NCBI GenBank assembly: GCA_019347715.1
Contig: JAHWKU010000003.1
Location: 62,001-126,000 of the forward strand
DNA from: Actinomycetota bacterium
GTDB taxonomy: Bacteria > Actinomycetota > CADDZG01 > JAHWKV01
Length of the DNA: 64,000 nt
Direction of reading: 5' to 3'
Shown one piece after another: positions 9,439-17,817 of this stretch (its first letter is position 1; every line of letters begins with the position of its first letter). The notes below the pieces were generated by a model. It saw only the letters and a list, made by a program, of their open reading frames with translations, was not told where the DNA came from and made no database searches. Position numbers and translations under genes: made by a program.

Positions 9439-10386
9439 ATGAGTCAGGTCTTTTTTGGCGGTTCGATCCCCACTCGGGCGGATCTCGGTGAATCCGTCCC
9501 AGCCCCCCTCCCCAGGCCTCCTTGGCTGAAGACCAAGCTGAAGACGGGACCCAACTTCTCAGAGCTCAAGGGGCTGGTGCGAGGCCTCGATCTCCACACA
9601 GTCTGTGAGGAAGCTTCCTGTCCCAACATCTATGAATGCTGGGAAGCAAAGGAAGCCACGTTCCTGATCCTTGGAGACAAGTGCACGCGCAGGTGCGGCT
9701 TCTGTGACATTGCCACCGGGAAGCCGGGAGCCCTCGACAAAAACGAACCGTACAGAGTCGCCGACGCGGTCTCCCACATGGGTCTGAATTTCGCCGTCAT
9801 CACCGGAGTGGAACGTGACGACGTTGCTCCCAAGACAGTTGCCGAGATATGGGCGGAAACGATCCGAGCAATCAGAGCAAGGATCCCAGGGTGCGGCATC
9901 GAAGTGCTGACGGGAGACCTAAAGGGGGACCGTCAGGCTATCGATATCGTCGTCGACGCCGAGCCTGAGGTCTTCGCGCACAACCTCGAGACGACCAGGA
10001 GGCTGCATCGCAAGATCCGGCCGGGATTTCGTTATGAGAGATCGCTCGCCGTCCTGGAAATGGCGAAACAGCGAAAGCCCAATATCCCGACGAAATCCAA
10101 CATCATCGTTGGAATGGGGGAGACCTTCGAAGAAGTCGTCGAGTGCCTTACGGACCTCCGGGAAGTCGGTGTTGATCTGATGACGATCGGCCAATATCTG
10201 TCGCCGTCACTGGAGCACCACATTCCGGTTGATCGATGGGTTACTCCCGAGGAGTTCTCGGAGTACAAACGGATCGGCGAAGACCTTGGGTTCGCTTGGG
10301 TTGAGTCCGGCCCCCTGGTTCGCTCGTCCTATCACGCCGGCAAGCAATACCAAGCCGCTGCAGCCAAGCTGGGCTCGAGAAACTAA
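9439..10386 (+). CDS. lipA: Lipoyl synthase LipA
   Basis: This radical-SAM enzyme inserts two sulfur atoms into protein-bound octanoate to make lipoyl groups. The 315-residue sequence has the auxiliary-cluster cysteines C56, C61 and C67 (CEEASCPNIYEC). The radical-SAM motif has C82, C86 and C89 (CTRRCGFC). The C-terminal RSSY includes the serine ligand of the auxiliary cluster. Its product acts on the E2 encoded 4 kb upstream. It is divergent from the cyclic-nucleotide-binding gene. The 84-114-bp intergenic region contains a 10-nt perfect palindrome, TCTACGTAGA, at 9360-9369. Its TAA stop overlaps the convergent lgt stop. Confidence 0.96.
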   Translation: MSQVFFGGSIPTRADLGESVPAPLPRPPWLKTKLKTGPNFSELKGLVRGLDLHTVCEEASCPNIYECWEAKEATFLILGDKCTRRCGFCDIATGKPGALDKNEPYRVADAVSHMGLNFAVITGVERDDVAPKTVAEIWAETIRAIRARIPGCGIEVLTGDLKGDRQAIDIVVDAEPEVFAHNLETTRRLHRKIRPGFRYERSLAVLEMAKQRKPNIPTKSNIIVGMGETFEEVVECLTDLREVGVDLMTIGQYLSPSLEHHIPVDRWVTPEEFSEYKRIGEDLGFAWVESGPLVRSSYHAGKQYQAAAAKLGSRN

Positions 10387-11612
10387 GTCTGCGGGTCTTC
10401 TTCCTCTTTTTCTTCGGTGTCGTCGGGCGCCGAGTCCTGGGCCTGATGTCCGAGCGACAACAGTTCGATCGGATCGGGGCTTTCTTCCGGCTCGAATAAC
10501 TCGGCTTCCGCATCGGATTCTTCGACCGCAGCCTCTTCTTCGGAACCCGTTTCGATTTCCTCGACCGCAGCCTCGGGTTCGTCGGCCGGAGTCTCCGGCC
10601 GCGGCGGCGGTTCGGGGGCCATCTCCGTCTCCGGTTTTGGAGGCGGCGGTGGGGCAGCCGGGTTGAACGGTTCGGCAGCCAGCTCCTCGTCGGTGGCCGC
10701 GACGGCTTGAGCGGCGGCAGAGACCGGGGCCAGGTCGCTCAGATCGCCGTCGGGAGAGGTCTCCAGCCATTCCTCCTTCTCCCTCGCCGTTTGCGGGACT
10801 CCCCGGTAGCGGATGAGGAAGAAGGCGCATATCGCAAGTGCCGCGATCGAAGTCAGCTGGCTTCCGGTCAACCCGAGGCCAAACCACGTCTTGTCTACAC
10901 GCAGAAAGTCGGTGGCGATTCTGCCGACGGCGTAGAGGGAAGCCCAGGAAAGGAAGAGGAACCCGACGCCGCGGGGTTTGCGACCGAGGAACATCACGAT
11001 CCCGAAGATCGCAAGCGACCAGATCATGTCGTAGAGGGCGGTCTGATGAACGACGATCCCCGGTTCGATGCATCCGTTCGCCGTTGAATAGACCGGTTCT
11101 CCGGCAGGAGTGAGGCAAGGAGGCGGAGATATGAGCTCGCCACCCTGGTATTGCCAGCCGAGGAAGAAAGAGGTCTGTTTGCCGAGGTGGTCTCCGATCA
11201 GGAGGTCACCGATACGACCAACTGCGATTCCGATACCGAGGCCGGGAGCCCCAAAGTCGACCAGCTCGAAGAACGAGATCTTCTGGCGTTTGGTGTAGAT
11301 CAGTACCGCGGCGAATGCTCCGAGCAGGCCGCCGATCAGTGAGATGCCACCCCGCCAGATCTGCAGCCACTCCGCTGGAGATGCAAACTGATCGAGGTGC
11401 CCAACAACGTAAGCGACCCGTGCACCGATGATCGCTCCGACCACTCCGACTGTGGCACCGTTCCAAACGTGGTTCTCGTCGAACCCGCGCGCGCGGGCTC
11501 TTCGCGCCATCACCAAGGCCCCCACGAACACCCCTATCGCGATGCCGACTCCATGGGGGGATATGGCGAAGTCACCGAACCCGATGCGGGGGATTACCCG
11601 CCAGCCCAGCAT
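10383..11612 (-). CDS. lgt: Prolipoprotein diacylglyceryl transferase Lgt with acidic tail
   Basis: Lgt attaches diacylglycerol to the lipobox cysteine of prolipoproteins in the cytoplasmic membrane. About residues 1-285 hold seven or so hydrophobic segments. They include FAISPHGVGIAIG with the conserved His-Gly, and the signature region GIAVGRIGDLLIGDHLG, a variant of the usual GRIGNF. The remaining 110-120 residues are a cytoplasmic tail rich in Glu, Pro and Ala, as in other actinobacterial Lgt proteins. A probable substrate in the window is the FecR-like lipoprotein at 44.2 kb. The stop overlaps that of convergent lipA. Confidence 0.92.
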   Translation of the reverse strand: MLGWRVIPRIGFGDFAISPHGVGIAIGVFVGALVMARRARARGFDENHVWNGATVGVVGAIIGARVAYVVGHLDQFASPAEWLQIWRGGISLIGGLLGAFAAVLIYTKRQKISFFELVDFGAPGLGIGIAVGRIGDLLIGDHLGKQTSFFLGWQYQGGELISPPPCLTPAGEPVYSTANGCIEPGIVVHQTALYDMIWSLAIFGIVMFLGRKPRGVGFLFLSWASLYAVGRIATDFLRVDKTWFGLGLTGSQLTSIAALAICAFFLIRYRGVPQTAREKEEWLETSPDGDLSDLAPVSAAAQAVAATDEELAAEPFNPAAPPPPPKPETEMAPEPPPRPETPADEPEAAVEEIETGSEEEAAVEESDAEAELFEPEESPDPIELLSLGHQAQDSAPDDTEEKEEEDPQT

Positions 11613-11667
11613 GGAGGCATCCTATAAGGTGTCGACTGTTTGTTGGCTTGGATGATTAGGAGGAATC

Positions 11668-12135
11668 TTGCGAGTCGATAGCGCATTGAGGGATCTCATC
11701 GAAGAGGTCTGTGCTGCCGACGTGAGTGAGGACGAGCTGTACGACCGAGCGGTCGAGTCGATCATCGACGCGGCCCCTCACTACAACTGGGTTGGCATCT
11801 ATAAGGTCGATGGCGACGAGCTGGTCTTGAATGCCTGGCGGGGGCCGGAAGAAACAGAGCACGTCCGGATACCCATTTCGGAAGGGATCTGTGGGTTTGC
11901 CGCGACGGAAGGCGAAACGGTTGTCGTCGACGATGTGAATGCCGACCCCCGGTATCTCGCATGTTTTCCCCAAACCCGATCCGAGATTGTCGTGCCGATC
12001 CTGGCGAACGGCGAGGTGGTGGCCGAGATCGACATCGACAGCGACACGAAAGCTGCTTTCAAGGAGGCCGACGTCCAGCTCCTAGAGGAAGTGGCGGAGA
12101 TGATCGGCAAGAAAGTGGCTGAATTGAGCGAATAG
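11668..12135 (+). CDS. GAF-domain protein related to free methionine-(R)-sulfoxide reductase
   Basis: A 155-residue single GAF domain. NWVGIYKVDGDELVL, GICGFA and YLACFPQTRSEIVVPI match the layout of free methionine-(R)-sulfoxide reductase (fRMsr). Cys75 and Cys99 are 24 residues apart, as are Cys94 and Cys118 of the E. coli enzyme, so the catalytic Cys118 equivalent is kept. The Cys84 equivalent is missing: the aligned position falls at EEH, residues 63-65. It may be an fRMsr with altered recycling, or a ligand-sensing GAF protein. The start is TTG 11668, supported by AGGAGG at 11658-11663. Confidence 0.75.
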   Translation: MRVDSALRDLIEEVCAADVSEDELYDRAVESIIDAAPHYNWVGIYKVDGDELVLNAWRGPEETEHVRIPISEGICGFAATEGETVVVDDVNADPRYLACFPQTRSEIVVPILANGEVVAEIDIDSDTKAAFKEADVQLLEEVAEMIGKKVAELSE

Positions 12136-12207
12136 GCCCCAGCACGGCGTATCATGCGCGAGCGTGGGTAGAATCAGACAAGTCAGCAATTCCGGGAGGA
12201 ATCTTTA

Positions 12208-12510
12208 ATGACCTATGTGATCGCAGAGCCCTGCATCGGCGTAAAGGACCGAGCGTGTGTGGACGAATGCCCTGTGGACTGCATCTACGAGGGCGAAGAC
12301 CGCCTCTACATCCATCCCGATGAGTGCGTTGACTGCGATGCCTGCCTCCCGGCATGTCCCGTGGACGCCATCTTCCCCGGAGACAATGTGCCTGCCGAGT
12401 GGAAGGAATACACCGAGATGCAGGCTCAGTTCTTCGTCGACAACCCCGAAGCTTCAGGCGGAGCAGCCGAGAGTCCATTTGCTCCGAGCGAGGAACGCGG
12501 CGGCGAATAG
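12208..12510 (+). CDS. fdxA: 7Fe ferredoxin, FdxA type ([3Fe-4S][4Fe-4S])
   Basis: A 100-residue ferredoxin with cysteines at 9, 17, 21, 25, 40, 43, 46 and 50. This is the pattern of 7Fe ferredoxins: C9, C17 and C50 hold the [3Fe-4S] cluster, and C21, C40, C43 and C46 hold the [4Fe-4S] cluster. The [15 protein letters not shown] stretch after the clusters is typical of FdxA. A GGGAGGA ribosome-binding site lies just upstream of the ATG. The KorAB 2-oxoacid:ferredoxin oxidoreductase genes follow on the same strand within 350 bp, so this is a natural electron acceptor for that enzyme. Confidence 0.94.
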   Translation: MTYVIAEPCIGVKDRACVDECPVDCIYEGEDRLYIHPDECVDCDACLPACPVDAIFPGDNVPAEWKEYTEMQAQFFVDNPEASGGAAESPFAPSEERGGE

Positions 12511-12724
12511 CCCCGAAGACCTCTCTCGCCTCATCGGCAGAAAGCTCACGCTTCTTTTCAAGATCGAAGGCGATTCCGAGCATCCGTTCAGCGAAGCGGT
12601 TGGTTTGCTCCAGCGAGTTGTCTCAACCGATTCAGGTTCCGAGCTTTACATCCTCAAGCGAAACGGTGAGATCGTGGTTGTCGCGGAATCGGCGATCGTT
12701 TCCTACAAGGTCATCCCAACCTAA
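12479..12724 (+). CDS. Small uncharacterised protein
   Basis: A frame of about 81 residues from TTG 12479. It has protein-like composition ([16 protein letters not shown], then [19 protein letters not shown]), which suggests a small beta-rich domain. The first residues overlap the 3' end of the ferredoxin gene in another frame (32 bp). I do not recognise the family. The true start may be slightly further in, since no clear ribosome-binding site is visible. Its position between ferredoxin and korA suggests co-expression with them. Confidence 0.5.
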   Translation: MLRARNAAANSPEDLSRLIGRKLTLLFKIEGDSEHPFSEAVGLLQRVVSTDSGSELYILKRNGEIVVVAESAIVSYKVIPT

Positions 12725-12850
12725 GTCCGAGTTCCACATTGGCGTTTTGACCTGCGTGTTTTCTCCCCTGGGCGATTCTCGTGCGGTGGTAGGATGAGCG
12801 TCGCGAGACCAACGTTTCATCAAGTTTCATCGAAGGGAGTGCAGCTTTAG

Positions 12851-14695
12851 ATGACGGCTCCGATCAAGGAGCTCGAGAGGGTCGTAGTCAGATTTGCGGG
12901 GGACTCCGGTGACGGTATGCAGGCCACCGGCGACAGATTCGTAGAAGCGACCGCAGTCTTCGGCAACGACCTTTCCACGCTCCCAGACTTTCCTGCAGAG
13001 ATCCGTGCACCAGCCGGTACGCTCGCGGGCGTTTCTTCTTTCCAGGTCCACTTCTCCGATCACGACATCCTGACTCCAGGGGACTCTCCGAACGTTCTGG
13101 TGACGATGAACCCGGCCGGGCTGAAGGCCAATCTGAGAGACGTACAAAAGGGAAGCATCATCATCGCCAACTCGGATACCTTCACGCAGGGCAACCTCGA
13201 AAAGGCCGGGTTCGAATCGAATCCGCTCGAAGATGGAAGCCTCGAGGGTTATCAGCTGTATCCGATCCCCATGACAAGCCTCACCGTCGAGGCTCTCAAG
13301 GACTCCGGAGTCGGAAAGAAAGACGCCGAGCGAGCAAAGAACATGTTCGCCCTGGGAGTGATGAGCTGGCTGTTCCACCGCCCAACCGATACCACTGCAG
13401 GTTCGATCCGCAAGAGGTTCGCCAAGCTGCCTGAAGAGGTGATTGAAGCGAACATCGCGGCCTTCAAGGCAGGAATCAACTTCGGAGAGACGACGGAGCT
13501 GTTCATCTCGTCATTTTCGGTCAAGCCCGCTTCCCTCAAGCCGGGCCGCTATCGCAACATCTCCGGGAACGCCGCGCTCGCCTGGGGACTTATCGCTGCC
13601 GCTCACCAAGCGAAGCTTCCTCTGTTCTACGCCGGTTACCCGATCACCCCCGCATCGGATGTGCTCCACGAGCTCGCGCGATACAAGCACTTCGGCGTGA
13701 GGACATTTCAGGCCGAAGATGAGATCGCCGCGGCGGGGGCGGTAGTCGGGGCCGCATTTAGTGGGAATCTTTCGGTCACGTGCACCAGCGGTCCTGGGGT
13801 TGACCTGAAAAGCGAGACTATGGGGCTGGCGGTCTCAATGGAGCTGCCGCTTCTTATCGTTGATGTCCAGAGAGGTGGGCCCTCAACCGGACTCCCCACC
13901 AAAACCGAGCAGTCGGACCTTCTCTTGGCGATGTACGGAAGACATGGTGAGGCTCCGATGCCCATAGTTGCGGCCTCAACTCCGGCCGACTGCTTCTGGG
14001 CCGCCATCGAAGCTGCTCGGATCGCCCTCAAGTACAGAACTCCCGTGTTCCTGATGAGCGATGGTTTTCTTGCGAATGGATCCGAGCCGTGGCTCATCCC
14101 TTCCATTGAAGACCTTCCCGACATCTGGGTTTCTTTCGCTACCGAGATGAATCACGATGGCGAGTTCTGGCCCTTTCTTCGAGATCAGGAAACACTTGCC
14201 CGTCCGTGGGCCATCCCAGGAACGCCCGGCCTCCAGCATCGCATCGGAGGACTCGAGAAGGCCGACGGCACCGGGAACATCTCATACGATCCCGATAACC
14301 ACGAGAAGATGACCAGACTGCGTGCCGCCAAGGTCGCCGGGATCGCGAAGGACATACCCGACGTCGAGGTTGACGATCCCGACGGTGCCGATCTACTCGT
14401 CGTCGGTTGGGGTTCGACATGGGGGCCGATAGGAGCCGGCGTAAGGCGAGTTCGCGCTCGCGGAAAGAAGGTCGCGTGGGCCCACCTCCGCCACGTGAAC
14501 CCCTTCCCGAGGAATTTTGGAAAGGTGCTTCGGTCCTACCGGAAGGTTCTTGTCCCCGAGATGAACATGGGCCACCTGGTGAAGATGATCCGAGCAGAGT
14601 TTCTCGTCGACGCCAAGCCCTACAACAAAGTCCAGGGCCTTCCGTTCAAAGCCGCTGAGGTAGAGGCGATGCTGCTGGAGCTAATCGATGACTGA
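12851..14695 (+). CDS. korA: 2-oxoacid:ferredoxin oxidoreductase, fused gamma-alpha subunit (KorA-like)
   Basis: The 614-residue protein begins with a gamma domain (VVRFAGDSGDGMQATGDRF, about 8-200). An alpha (pyrimidine-binding) domain follows, with YAGYPITPASDVLHELA and VQRGGPSTGLPTKTEQSDLL. This gamma-alpha fusion is typical of the KorA subunit in actinobacterial 2-oxoglutarate:ferredoxin oxidoreductases. With KorB it oxidatively decarboxylates a 2-oxoacid to the acyl-CoA and reduces ferredoxin. Its stop lies 8 bp inside the korB start region, so the two are coupled. The 126-bp gap upstream contains GTTTCATC twice close together, with no convincing promoter. 2-Oxoglutarate is the likely substrate by family, not proven here. 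Confidence 0.92.
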   Translation: MTAPIKELERVVVRFAGDSGDGMQATGDRFVEATAVFGNDLSTLPDFPAEIRAPAGTLAGVSSFQVHFSDHDILTPGDSPNVLVTMNPAGLKANLRDVQKGSIIIANSDTFTQGNLEKAGFESNPLEDGSLEGYQLYPIPMTSLTVEALKDSGVGKKDAERAKNMFALGVMSWLFHRPTDTTAGSIRKRFAKLPEEVIEANIAAFKAGINFGETTELFISSFSVKPASLKPGRYRNISGNAALAWGLIAAAHQAKLPLFYAGYPITPASDVLHELARYKHFGVRTFQAEDEIAAAGAVVGAAFSGNLSVTCTSGPGVDLKSETMGLAVSMELPLLIVDVQRGGPSTGLPTKTEQSDLLLAMYGRHGEAPMPIVAASTPADCFWAAIEAARIALKYRTPVFLMSDGFLANGSEPWLIPSIEDLPDIWVSFATEMNHDGEFWPFLRDQETLARPWAIPGTPGLQHRIGGLEKADGTGNISYDPDNHEKMTRLRAAKVAGIAKDIPDVEVDDPDGADLLVVGWGSTWGPIGAGVRRVRARGKKVAWAHLRHVNPFPRNFGKVLRSYRKVLVPEMNMGHLVKMIRAEFLVDAKPYNKVQGLPFKAAEVEAMLLELIDD

Positions 14696-15827
14696 AAGCA
14701 ACGGGAACAAGAGCGAAGGCAATGGGCACATCGAAGACGCTGCGGCCGGAACGGTAGCCGTTCAGCTCACCCGCAAGGACTTCGCATCCGACCAGGAAAT
14801 CAGATGGTGTCCGGGGTGCGGAGACTACGCGGTTCTCGCAGCCGTTCAGGGGCTTATGCCGGAACTGGGTGTACCCAGGGAGAAGATCGTCTTCGTTTCT
14901 GGGATCGGCTGCTCCAGCCGGTTTCCCTACTACATGAACACATACGGTCTCCACGGCATCCACGGAAGAGCCCCAGCCCTTGCCAGCGGCATCGCATTGA
15001 CGCGCCCCGACCTTCAGGTCTGGGTCGTGACCGGCGATGGAGATGCACTGTCGATCGGGGGCAATCACTTCATCCACACCATCCGCCGCAACGTGAACCT
15101 GAAGATCCTTCTGTTCAACAACGAGGTGTACGGACTAACGAAGGGTCAGTACTCACCAACTTCCCGGCAGGGGATGATCACGAAGTCGACTCCGATGGGC
15201 TCGCTCGACCGGTCGTTCAACCCGATTTCTCTCGCGCTTGGATCGGAAGCCACGTTCGTAGCGAGAACGCTGGACGTCGATCGCAAGCACATCTCGGAAG
15301 TGCTGAGAGCAGCTGCATCGCATAAGGGATCGGCGATGATCGAGATCTACCAGAACTGCAACGTTTTCAACGACGGAGCATTCGACATCCTTACCTCCAA
15401 GGGGGGCCGCGCCGAGAACCAGATCCGACTGGTTCACGGTGAGAAGGTCATCTTTGGCGAGAACAAGGACAAGGGCATCGTTTTCGAGAACGGCGAGGCG
15501 AAGATCGCGTCGATCTCTGAGGTTGGAGAAGACAGGATCGCGGTCCACGATGCCCACCGGGAGGACCCCAGCTGGGCGTTCGCCCTATCCCGTTTGTCTC
15601 AGAACCCGACCGGACCAACTCCTATGGGGGTTTTTCGTCAGGTCGAAGCGGCAACTTACGACGATCAAATGAACCAGCAGCTTGCGGCAGCGCAGACAAA
15701 ATTGGGCCAGGGCGATCTCGCTTCCCTCCTCAACTCGGGTGACACCTGGGAGGCCCCCGAGCGCCGCGGGTCGGACGCTCCCGTCTACGCCGGTCCAGAG
15801 CGCCGCGGTCGACAGCCAGGCGAATAG
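14688..15827 (+). CDS. korB: 2-oxoacid:ferredoxin oxidoreductase beta subunit (KorB-like)
   Basis: The 379-residue TPP-binding partner of KorA. It contains WCPGCGDYAV (C41, C44), GIGCSSR and QNCNVF, which together supply four cysteines for one [4Fe-4S] cluster. The TPP/Mg motif is GDGDALSIGGNHFIH. The catalytic body ends near residue 330. The tail carries two PERRG units (APERRGSD...GPERRGRQ), a charged, probably flexible extension. The ATG overlaps the korA stop by 8 bp. With the upstream 7Fe ferredoxin these genes form a ferredoxin-reducing 2-oxoacid module. Confidence 0.93.
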   Translation: MTESNGNKSEGNGHIEDAAAGTVAVQLTRKDFASDQEIRWCPGCGDYAVLAAVQGLMPELGVPREKIVFVSGIGCSSRFPYYMNTYGLHGIHGRAPALASGIALTRPDLQVWVVTGDGDALSIGGNHFIHTIRRNVNLKILLFNNEVYGLTKGQYSPTSRQGMITKSTPMGSLDRSFNPISLALGSEATFVARTLDVDRKHISEVLRAAASHKGSAMIEIYQNCNVFNDGAFDILTSKGGRAENQIRLVHGEKVIFGENKDKGIVFENGEAKIASISEVGEDRIAVHDAHREDPSWAFALSRLSQNPTGPTPMGVFRQVEAATYDDQMNQQLAAAQTKLGQGDLASLLNSGDTWEAPERRGSDAPVYAGPERRGRQPGE

Positions 15828-15833
15828 CCCGGC

Positions 15834-17438
15834 GTGGAGATCATCCATTGGGGCAGGCTCGTCGCAGAGGCTCTTAAGGCCCGAAACGTAGATGTGATCT
15901 TCACGCTTTCCGGAGGTCATCTCTTCCCGATATACGACGGCGCGGTTGAAGGCAAGATCGATCTCGTCGACGTTCGCCACGAAGCGACCGCAGGGTTCGC
16001 CGCAGAGGCCTGGGGAAGGCTGACGCGGACGGTCGGAGTAGCCGCGGTCACCGCGGGGCCCGGCGTCTTCAATGCTGTGAACGCCATGGCGCAGGCCCAG
16101 AAGAACGGGGCGCCCCTGGTCGTCCTTGGAGGAAGAGCCCCCGAGTCGCGCTGGGGCATGGGAAGCCTTCAGGAGATCGATCACGTTCCGGTTTGCGCTC
16201 CCCTCACCAAACGATCCGAGACCGCTGGCGCCGATGTCCTCGAACAGCTCACCACCGGGATAAGGCAAGCGATGACTCCTCCCCGAGGCCCGGTGTTCTT
16301 CGATTTCCCGCTGGATCTCATGATGGGCGATGGCGCGAAGGCCGACACCGTGGAGCCTTCGAAGATCGAGCCGGACCCCGATGCGATCTCGAGGATCGCC
16401 GGATTGGTATCCGCCTCATCGAGGCCGATTTTGGTCGCGGGCTCGAACGTTTACATGGACGGCGCGTGGGAGTCGATGAGGGCTTTCGCCGAGAAGGCTC
16501 GCATCGCAGTGTTCACGAACGGGATGGGGCGGGGGACGATCCCTGCGGATCACGAGCTTGCCTTTTCGCGCTCGCGCTCCAAAGCGATGAAAGAGGCGGA
16601 CGTCGTGATCATCGCCGGTACTCCATTCGACTTCCGGCTGAGTTTCGGAGACCGGTTCGATCGCGCTGCGTTGGTGATCCATCTGGACTCAGCCCCTGAA
16701 CTCATCACCAAGAACAGGACGCTCACCGAAGGGGTGGGAGCGGATCTGGATCTGGCCTTTAAATCTCTGTTCGAAGCCACCTCACCCGCCGCGAGCGAAG
16801 ACTGGCTGAGTGATCTCCGCGAGAGCGAGAACAAATCTTCTGCCGAAGTGGAGGCCGAGCTCACCAGCGAGCAGACTCCCATTCATCCGATGCGGATCTA
16901 CGGCGAGCTGGCGAAGGTATTGGAACGCGATGCGGTGATCGTGGGGGACGGGGGCGACTTTGTTTCCTATGCCGGCAGAGAGATCGCGTCTTACGTTCCC
17001 GGAGCATGGCTCGATCCTGGTCCGTTCGGCTGTCTTGGATGCGGGCCCGGGTATGCGATTGCGGCCAAGAGGCTCAACCCAGATCGCCAGGTGGTCCTAT
17101 TGCTTGGAGACGGCGCATTCGGTTTTTCGGGAATGGAGTTCGACACCATGGTTCGTCACGGCCTGCCGGTGGTCGGCATCATGGGCAACAACGGAATCTG
17201 GGCGCTCGAAAAACACCCGATGCGAGCATTCTTTGGATACGACGTGGTCGCGGACCTGAGACAAGAAACGCGCTACGACAAGGTCGTCGAGGCCCTGGGC
17301 GGCCACGGTGAGACCGTGACTTCTCCGGACGAGATCGGTCCCGCCCTAAAGCGCGCGCTCGATGCAGGAGTCCCTTCACTAGTGAATGTCCTGACCGACC
17401 CAGACGTCGTCTATCCCAGAAGCGCCAACCTGGCCTGA
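15834..17438 (+). CDS. TPP-dependent enzyme, acetolactate synthase / 2-hydroxyacyl-CoA lyase-like
   Basis: A 534-residue protein of the three-domain POX/acetolactate-synthase superfamily. The N-terminal PYR domain has the catalytic Glu in VRHEATAGFAAEAWGR. A central domain has VSASSRPILVAGSNVYMDGA. The C-terminal PP domain has the TPP motif GDGAFGFSGMEFDTMVRHG through NNGIWALEKH. The exact reaction is not determined: similar sequences are annotated as acetolactate synthase large subunit-like or oxalyl/2-hydroxyacyl-CoA lyase-like, and no regulatory small subunit is nearby. It starts with GTG 6 bp after korB, so it is likely co-transcribed. Confidence 0.83.
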   Translation: MEIIHWGRLVAEALKARNVDVIFTLSGGHLFPIYDGAVEGKIDLVDVRHEATAGFAAEAWGRLTRTVGVAAVTAGPGVFNAVNAMAQAQKNGAPLVVLGGRAPESRWGMGSLQEIDHVPVCAPLTKRSETAGADVLEQLTTGIRQAMTPPRGPVFFDFPLDLMMGDGAKADTVEPSKIEPDPDAISRIAGLVSASSRPILVAGSNVYMDGAWESMRAFAEKARIAVFTNGMGRGTIPADHELAFSRSRSKAMKEADVVIIAGTPFDFRLSFGDRFDRAALVIHLDSAPELITKNRTLTEGVGADLDLAFKSLFEATSPAASEDWLSDLRESENKSSAEVEAELTSEQTPIHPMRIYGELAKVLERDAVIVGDGGDFVSYAGREIASYVPGAWLDPGPFGCLGCGPGYAIAAKRLNPDRQVVLLLGDGAFGFSGMEFDTMVRHGLPVVGIMGNNGIWALEKHPMRAFFGYDVVADLRQETRYDKVVEALGGHGETVTSPDEIGPALKRALDAGVPSLVNVLTDPDVVYPRSANLA

Positions 17439-17439
17439 C

Positions 17440-17817
17440 ATGAGCGCGTTTGGCCGGTTCAAGAAGGGGCAGCTAAAGAAACTCGAAGAGTTTGCAGCGA
17501 AACACGACGGGGTCGAGGCTTACATGGAGCCCAGGACGGCTACTTACGACGAATCTCTGTTGCTCGTGGCAAGAGGCGGCGAATGGGCGAGGTCGGCTGT
17601 TGCCGACCGCGGCCAGGCCGCCTCCTTTTGCAAGAAGCTGGGCATTCCGTTCTACGACGCGGCCATCGTCGGGTATCCAGACCGGATGCGAGGCAGCAAG
17701 GGGAAGCCTGCTCCAGAAGCTCCCACCGCAGCTGAGCTGGACGCTTGGTTCTCAGGGCCCGAAAAAGGCGCAGAGGGATCGAGTGACCCCAAGAAGGACG
17801 ATCCGGATGGCCCTTAA
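17440..17817 (+). CDS. Uncharacterised protein
   Basis: A 125-residue protein starting at ATG, 1 bp after the TPP-enzyme stop. I do not recognise a family. The N-terminal half is charged (SAFGRFKKGQLKKLEEF). The central part (LLLVARGGEWARSAVADRG, then ASFCKKLGIPFYDAAIVGYP) looks like a small alpha/beta domain, and the last 30 residues are Pro/Asp/Lys-rich and probably disordered. It overlaps moeA by 11 bp in another frame, which suggests coupled expression between the TPP enzyme and moeA. Confidence 0.7.
   Translation: MSAFGRFKKGQLKKLEEFAAKHDGVEAYMEPRTATYDESLLLVARGGEWARSAVADRGQAASFCKKLGIPFYDAAIVGYPDRMRGSKGKPAPEAPTAAELDAWFSGPEKGAEGSSDPKKDDPDGP

Noticed and set aside
12136-12850. Sigma-A promoter before korA (TTGACC and TAGGAT words)
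   Set aside because: The two hexamers are far too widely spaced to form one promoter.
17492-17806. N-terminal extension of MoeA by about 105 residues
   Set aside because: It overlaps the preceding gene in another frame and has no MoeA homology; ATG 17807 gives the normal 403-residue length.
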